This document shows positions 62,001 to 64,000 of a stretch of DNA of 64,000 nucleotides, in pieces. A program made the position numbers and the translations under genes. Origin of the DNA: Bog-159 sp963709155 (GTDB lineage: Bacteria; Acidobacteriota; Terriglobia; Bryobacterales; Bryobacteraceae); the NCBI GenBank assembly GCA_963709155.1, contig CAVPVD010000001.1, positions 62,001-126,000 on the forward strand, in the 5' to 3' direction. The notes under the pieces are model-generated. The model saw only the letters and a program-made list of their open reading frames with translations, did not search any database and was not told the DNA's origin. How positions within the stretch are numbered: position 1 is the first letter of the stretch; the number at the start of each line of letters is the position of its first letter.

Positions 62001-63226
62001 CGCACATCCACTGTGATCTTACGGGACAAGTTGCCCGTGGCGACGGCTGTGGTGACTTCGGCGATGTTGCGGACCTGGGCTGTCAGGTTGCCGGCCATGG
62101 AGTTGACCGAATCCGTCAGATCCTTCCAGGTGCCGGCTACGCCCTTAACCTCAGCCTGGCCGCCCAACTTGCCTTCCGTGCCGACCTCGCGCGCCACGCG
62201 CGTGACTTCGGAAGCGAAAGCATTAAGCTGATCCACCATGGTGTTGATGGTGTTCTTCAGTTCCAGAATCTCGCCCCGTACGTCTACCGTGATCTTACGG
62301 GACAGGTCGCCATTAGCCACGGCCGTGGTCACTTCGGCGATATTACGGACCTGGGCCGTGAGGTTGCCCGCCATGGAATTGACCGAATCCGTCAGATCCT
62401 TCCAGACACCGCCGACGCCCTTCACCTCGGCCTGCCCGCCGAGTTCGCCTTCCGTACCTACCTCGCGCGCCACGCGCGTCACTTCCGAAGCAAAAGCGTT
62501 TAACTGATCGACCATCGTGTTGATGGTGTTCTTCAACTCCAGGATTTCGCCCTTTACATCCACCGTGATTTTGCGGGACAGATCGCCGTTGGCTACCGCG
62601 GTAGTGACCTCGGCGATGTTGCGCACCTGCGCCGTCAGGTTGCCCGCCATGGAGTTTACGTTGTCCGTCAGATCCTTCCAGACGCCGCCCACGCCCTGCA
62701 CCACGGCTTGGCCGCCGAGTTTGCCCTCGGTGCCCACCTCGCGCGCGACGCGGGTCACCTCGGAGGCGAAGGAATTCAACTGCGCGACCATGGTATTCAC
62801 GACGCGGGCGGTATGCAGAAACTCGCCCTTCAGCGACCGCCCGTCAACTTCCAGCGCCATTGTCTGCGAGAGATCGCCTTTGGCGACGGCGCCGATCACA
62901 CGGGCGACTTCGGTGGAGGGCTGCACCAGGTCCCCGATCAAACCGTTTACCGAGTCCAGACAGTCCGCCCACCCTCCGAACGCCGATCCGAGGTTGGCCC
63001 GCTGCGTGATTTTGCCTTCCTTGCCCACCGCCCGGCTGATGCGGTCGAATTCGCTCGCCATGCGCTGGTTCAACTTGAAGATGTCGTTCAGCGTGTCGGC
63101 CACTTTGCCCGCGACGCCGGCCAGGTTAACCGGCAGGCGGACTGAGAAGTCGCCGTCCTTGAAGGCAATCAAAGTCTTCAATAAAATGCTCGTATCGAGC
63201 GCATCGCTAACCATTTCCGATTCCAT
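56084..63226 (-). CDS. giant poly-HAMP hybrid histidine kinase
   Basis: ~2,380 residues with no membrane helix, so cytosolic. Order: N-terminal HAMP-like module, fourteen 92-residue HAMP-type repeats (~residues 146-1434), GAF domain ('LVGAQHGTFYITDEEQESLK'), coiled coil, HisKA (His in 'FLANMSHELRTPLNNLLILA'), HATPase_c ('GTGLGLSISRELTRLLGGEI'), then three receivers. Receiver 1 has Asp in 'AITLDITLPDMAGW'; receiver 2 is degenerate (acidic pair lost, 'KLLIVAPEEQRRIAW'); receiver 3 is complete ('GVLMDIMMPEMDGYETM'). The domain plan is that of group III (fungal Nik1-type osmosensing) kinases but with many more HAMP units. ATG 63226 has AAGGAG five bases upstream; GTG 63256 is the alternative. Confidence 0.93.
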   Translation of the reverse strand: MESEMVSDALDTSILLKTLIAFKDGDFSVRLPVNLAGVAGKVADTLNDIFKLNQRMASEFDRISRAVGKEGKITQRANLGSAFGGWADCLDSVNGLIGDLVQPSTEVARVIGAVAKGDLSQTMALEVDGRSLKGEFLHTARVVNTMVAQLNSFASEVTRVAREVGTEGKLGGQAVVQGVGGVWKDLTDNVNSMAGNLTAQVRNIAEVTTAVANGDLSRKITVDVKGEILELKNTINTMVDQLNAFASEVTRVAREVGTEGELGGQAEVKGVGGVWKDLTDSVNSMAGNLTAQVRNIAEVTTAVANGDLSRKITVDVRGEILELKNTINTMVDQLNAFASEVTRVAREVGTEGKLGGQAEVKGVAGTWKDLTDSVNSMAGNLTAQVRNIAEVTTAVATGNLSRKITVDVRGEILELKNTINTMVDQLSSFASEVTRVAREVGTEGKLGGQADVRGVAGTWKDLTDSVNSMAGNLTAQVRNIAEVTTAVAKGDLSRKITVDVRGEILELKNTINTMVDQLNAFAGEVTRVAREVGTEGKLGGQADVKGVGGTWKDLTDSVNSMAANLTTQVRNIAEVTTAVAKGDLSRKITVDVRGEILEVKDTVNTMVDQLNAFASEVTRVAREVGTEGELGGQAEVKGVGGVWKDLTDSVNSMAGNLTAQVRNIAEVTTAVANGDLSRKITVDVRGEILELKNTINTMVDQLNAFASEVTRVAREVGTEGKLGGQAEVKGVAGTWKDLTDSVNSMAGNLTAQVRNIAEVTTAVATGDLSRKITVDVRGEILELKNTINTMVDQLNAFAGEVTRVAREVGTEGKLGGQADVKGVGGTWKDLTDSVNSMAGNLTAQVRNIAEVTTAVAKGDLSRKITVDVRGEILELKNTINTMVDQLNAFAGEVTRVAREVGTEGKLGGQADVKGVAGTWKDLTDSVNSMASNLTNQVRNIAEVTTAVAKGDLSRKITVDVRGEILELKNTINTMVDQLNAFAGEVTRVAREAGTEGKLGGQADVRGVAGTWKDLTDSVNSMASNLTNQVRNIAGVTTAVAKGNLTTKITVDARGEILELKNTINTMVDQLSSFASEVTRVAREVGTEGKLGGQADVRGVAGTWKDLTDSVNSMAANLTTQVRNIAEVTTAVAKGDLSRKITVDVRGEILEVKNTVNTMVDQLSSFAAEVTRVAREVGTEGKLGGQAVVRGVAGTWKDLTDSVNSMAGNLTAQVRNIAQVTTAVANGDLSRKITVDVQGEIFELKSTINTMVDQLNSFASEVTRVAREVGTEGKLGGQAEVRGVAGTWKDLTDNVNSMAANLTTQVRGIAKVVTDVANGNLKRKLVLETKGEIASLADTINEMIDTLAVFADQVSNVAREVGIEGKLGGQALVPGAAGLWRDLTDNVNQLAANLTTQVRAIADVATAVTKGDLTRSIAVEALGEMAALKDNINEMIVNLAETTRKNTDQDWLKTNIAKFTGMMQGQRDLVTVSRLLLSELTPLVGAQHGTFYITDEEQESLKLLAAYASNDHDDVPKQFRMGQGLAGQCALEKRRILVTDVPKEYIRISSSLGEATPLSIVVLPVLFEGDTRAVIELASFRHFTDVNLAFLDQLTQSIGIVLNTIAATMRTEQLLNKSQALAEQLQKTNAELEEKASLLAEQKNEVETKNREVEQAKAALEEKAEQLSLTSKYKSEFLANMSHELRTPLNNLLILAQMLAENTESTLTSKQVKYAETIHSSGTDLLALINDILDLSKIESGKMDVEVGSVRYSEVRDFCLRTFRHVADGKGLDFSIELEESLPADTIITDAKRLQQVLKNLLSNALKFTEHGTVRLRVERASSGWSPNHPVLNRVKSVVSFSVTDTGIGIPLEKQRIIFEAFQQADGTTSRKYGGTGLGLSISRELTRLLGGEIRLQSAPGVGSTFTLYLPQTYVAQVAPVKVEMRPMPSLDNRAGAVDGANTADKESLGIILPPPSATPIAVVHDMEIDDDRNLIHPGDRVLLIVEDDVTFARILVDMAHERGIKVLVALRGGTALTLAREFAPGAITLDITLPDMAGWTILDRLKYEPATRHIPVHVITGDENRRRGLALGALTYLEKSVTTDNLNVAFDTIHHSLERRVRKLLIVAPEEQRRIAWRDALGGGDVETIAVSSGGEALAVVKQQYLDAIVLDLRVADIPAVQLVEEIQAEINPTPAVVVCGPKKLGAEAEEAIQRLARQSVVRYAESPERLLEETVLLLHRAETDLSEAQRETLKALRQSGSVLSGKKVLVVDDDVRNIFALSTVLEQHGLQVVHAENGRTGIETLLKTPGIDGVLMDIMMPEMDGYETMQAIRHIPEFRSIPIIAVTAKAMKGDRAKCIDAGASDYITKPVDLEQLFSVLRVWLVRAHNLLPTAVGVGG
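58925..62790 (-). repeat. 276-bp tandem repeat array coding 92-aa HAMP units (x14)
   Basis: The same block recurs every 276 bp, for example the 'CCACCATGGTGTTGATGGTG' segment at about 60304, 60580, 60856, 61132, 61684, 61960 and 62236. Each codes 'NTMVDQL..FA.EVTRVARE', 'GTEGKLGGQA', 'WKDLTDSVNSMA', 'TAQVRNIAEVTTAVA' and 'GDLSRKITVDVRGEILELKN'. The last two units at the GAF side are the most diverged. Confidence 0.92.
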
Positions 63227-63263
63227 CGAAGCTCCTTCTTTCACGCCATCGTTCACGCAATGA

Positions 63264-63686
63264 TCAAACTGCGGGCTTGGTAGTCTTCTGTTCCAACAAA
63301 TCCTTGAATATCCCTCCCAGGCCTAAGAACTGTTCCAGGGAGGATGGTTTTCGTAAATAGCATGCGGCGCCGAACTGGCTGGCGGCCAACCGGTCGCGCG
63401 GGGAATCCGACGAGGTCAGGACGACCACCGGAACGTGGGCCAACTCCGGAGTTTCCTGGATACGCTGCAGGATTTCCGTCCCATCGTGACGGGGAAGGTT
63501 CAGGTCGAGGATGATCAGGCCCAGCATTTGCGCTTCGCGCAGGCCCTCTTCGGATGAAAGCATGCGCAGCACCTCGCCGCCATCCGAAACGATCCGCAGG
63601 GGACAGTCCAGGCCGTGCTCCCGGAGCGCCTCCCGGATCAGGTAGACGTCCGCGGGGTTATCTTCTGCGAGCAGAATCTCAGGCAT
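63264..63686 (-). CDS. CheY-like (Rcp1-type) response regulator
   Basis: 140 residues, a single receiver domain without output. Acidic pocket in 'ILLAEDNPADVYLIREALRE', phospho-Asp in 'LIILDLNLPRHDGTEILQRI', Lys in 'CYLRKPSSLEQFLGLGG'. It resembles the Rcp1 regulators paired with phytochrome-type kinases. ATG 63686 is chosen because GAGGG lies six bases before it. It is the first gene of the three-gene kinase operon (37 bp to the giant kinase) and may relay phosphate between the two kinases. Confidence 0.9.
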   Translation of the reverse strand: MPEILLAEDNPADVYLIREALREHGLDCPLRIVSDGGEVLRMLSSEEGLREAQMLGLIILDLNLPRHDGTEILQRIQETPELAHVPVVVLTSSDSPRDRLAASQFGAACYLRKPSSLEQFLGLGGIFKDLLEQKTTKPAV

Positions 63687-63704
63687 CGTTCCCTCAGGCG
63701 GCAT

Positions 63705-64000
63705 AACGCCGCCTCCTATTCAGCTTAAGCGCGGCAGGACGCGCCCTGCGCGCGGGTACAATTCTTGCATTATGAGACAGTGCAGATTTTGTATCGGGCA
63801 TCCCATTTCCCGGCTGGCGTTAGCTCGATTTTACCCGGCTAATCGCATTTTTCCAGTAGTCCGCACCTTAAGCCGCGTTCTCAATACAGTGAAACCGTCC
63901 GACATTGCATGTTTGCGTCCATTTTGCCGTTCAGCTTGGCGGCATTGTTCCGGTTGGCGCCATGGTGTTGCCGTTCCGGTCGAAAGCTCACATACCGGCG
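63705..64000. other. upstream region at window edge, no assured gene
   Basis: Contains TACAAT at 63757-63762, a possible -10 box facing right. A frame from ATG 63772 stays open to the window end but its product is Cys/Arg-rich and unlike known proteins; it may be leader DNA for a gene beyond the edge. Confidence 0.3.

Noticed and set aside
59948..62503. Long plus-strand frames of 360-370 codons opposite the kinase array
   Set aside because: They repeat every 276 bp as the mirror of the HAMP repeats, have no start signals or domains, and exist because the repeat keeps the opposite frame open.
63772..64000. Open frame from ATG 63772 to the window edge
   Set aside because: The product is Cys/Arg-rich with no recognisable pattern and no ribosome site, so I do not call it a gene.

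Overview
The window reads as chromosomal DNA of a GC-rich acidobacterium, most likely of the Solibacter/Bryobacter type. Support comes from family content: a TIGR03437 C-terminal domain (a family first defined in Solibacter usitatus) on a GH10 xylanase, an ADOP-type duplicated permease, GloVer (TIGR03803) repeats, a sedolisin with FG-GAP repeats, an ECF sigma/TPR Ser-Thr kinase pair, and many intergenic paired-hairpin repeats. This placement is inferred from families, not from a marker gene; no rRNA or tRNA was seen.

Layout. 0-5 kb: the 3' part of a carboxypeptidase-regulatory-like protein, a complete group II intron inserted in a 10-bp tandem repeat, a DUF4252 gene pair and a small ORF. 5-13 kb (minus strand): secreted proteins, namely an FG-GAP protein, an S53 protease carrying a paralogous copy of the same FG-GAP region, and a GH10 xylanase. 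13-21 kb: a transglutaminase / circularly permuted ATP-grasp + alpha-E cluster, an amidoligase-type peptide-modification system, in which the large DUF2126 gene is interrupted by four frameshifts. 21-27 kb: ECF sigma factor (frameshifted), TPR Ser/Thr kinase, two small unknown genes and a CxxCH secreted protein in one run, then a GloVer-repeat protein. 28-35 kb: a DUF4142 gene (frameshifted), a TlpA-like thioredoxin protein, an ADOP permease and an exosortase/EpsI pair. 35-43 kb: a hybrid histidine kinase, a VOC protein, a VapBC toxin-antitoxin pair, a ChaN-PDZ protein, ribBA, a DUF302-like protein, a DUF457 membrane protein, and a Cys-rich small protein divergent from an XRE regulator. 44-45 kb: a multicopy-type unknown gene sitting between inverted copies of a paired-hairpin repeat. 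45.7-49.7 kb: a membrane-sensor trehalose-6-phosphate synthase translationally coupled to an MscS channel. 49.7-54.4 kb: a phosphoesterase, an FNT transporter, a LysE exporter, a 48-aa acidic protein and fumC. 54.5-63.7 kb: a three-gene two-component operon built around a very large histidine kinase with fourteen 92-residue HAMP-type repeats.

How they may work together: the kinase operon, the trehalose synthase and the MscS channel suggest osmotic or envelope sensing (inference). The transglutaminase cluster is a known but poorly characterised peptide-ligation/hydrolysis module. The most novel-looking material is the repeat biology: paired hairpins whose arms vary while the CTGAAR loop stays constant, repeats that supply stop codons, and a 1-kb gene unit bounded by inverted repeat copies. 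Six single-base frameshifts lie in three genes between 16.9 and 28.2 kb while neighbouring long genes are intact, so read-level checking is needed before calling them pseudogenes.
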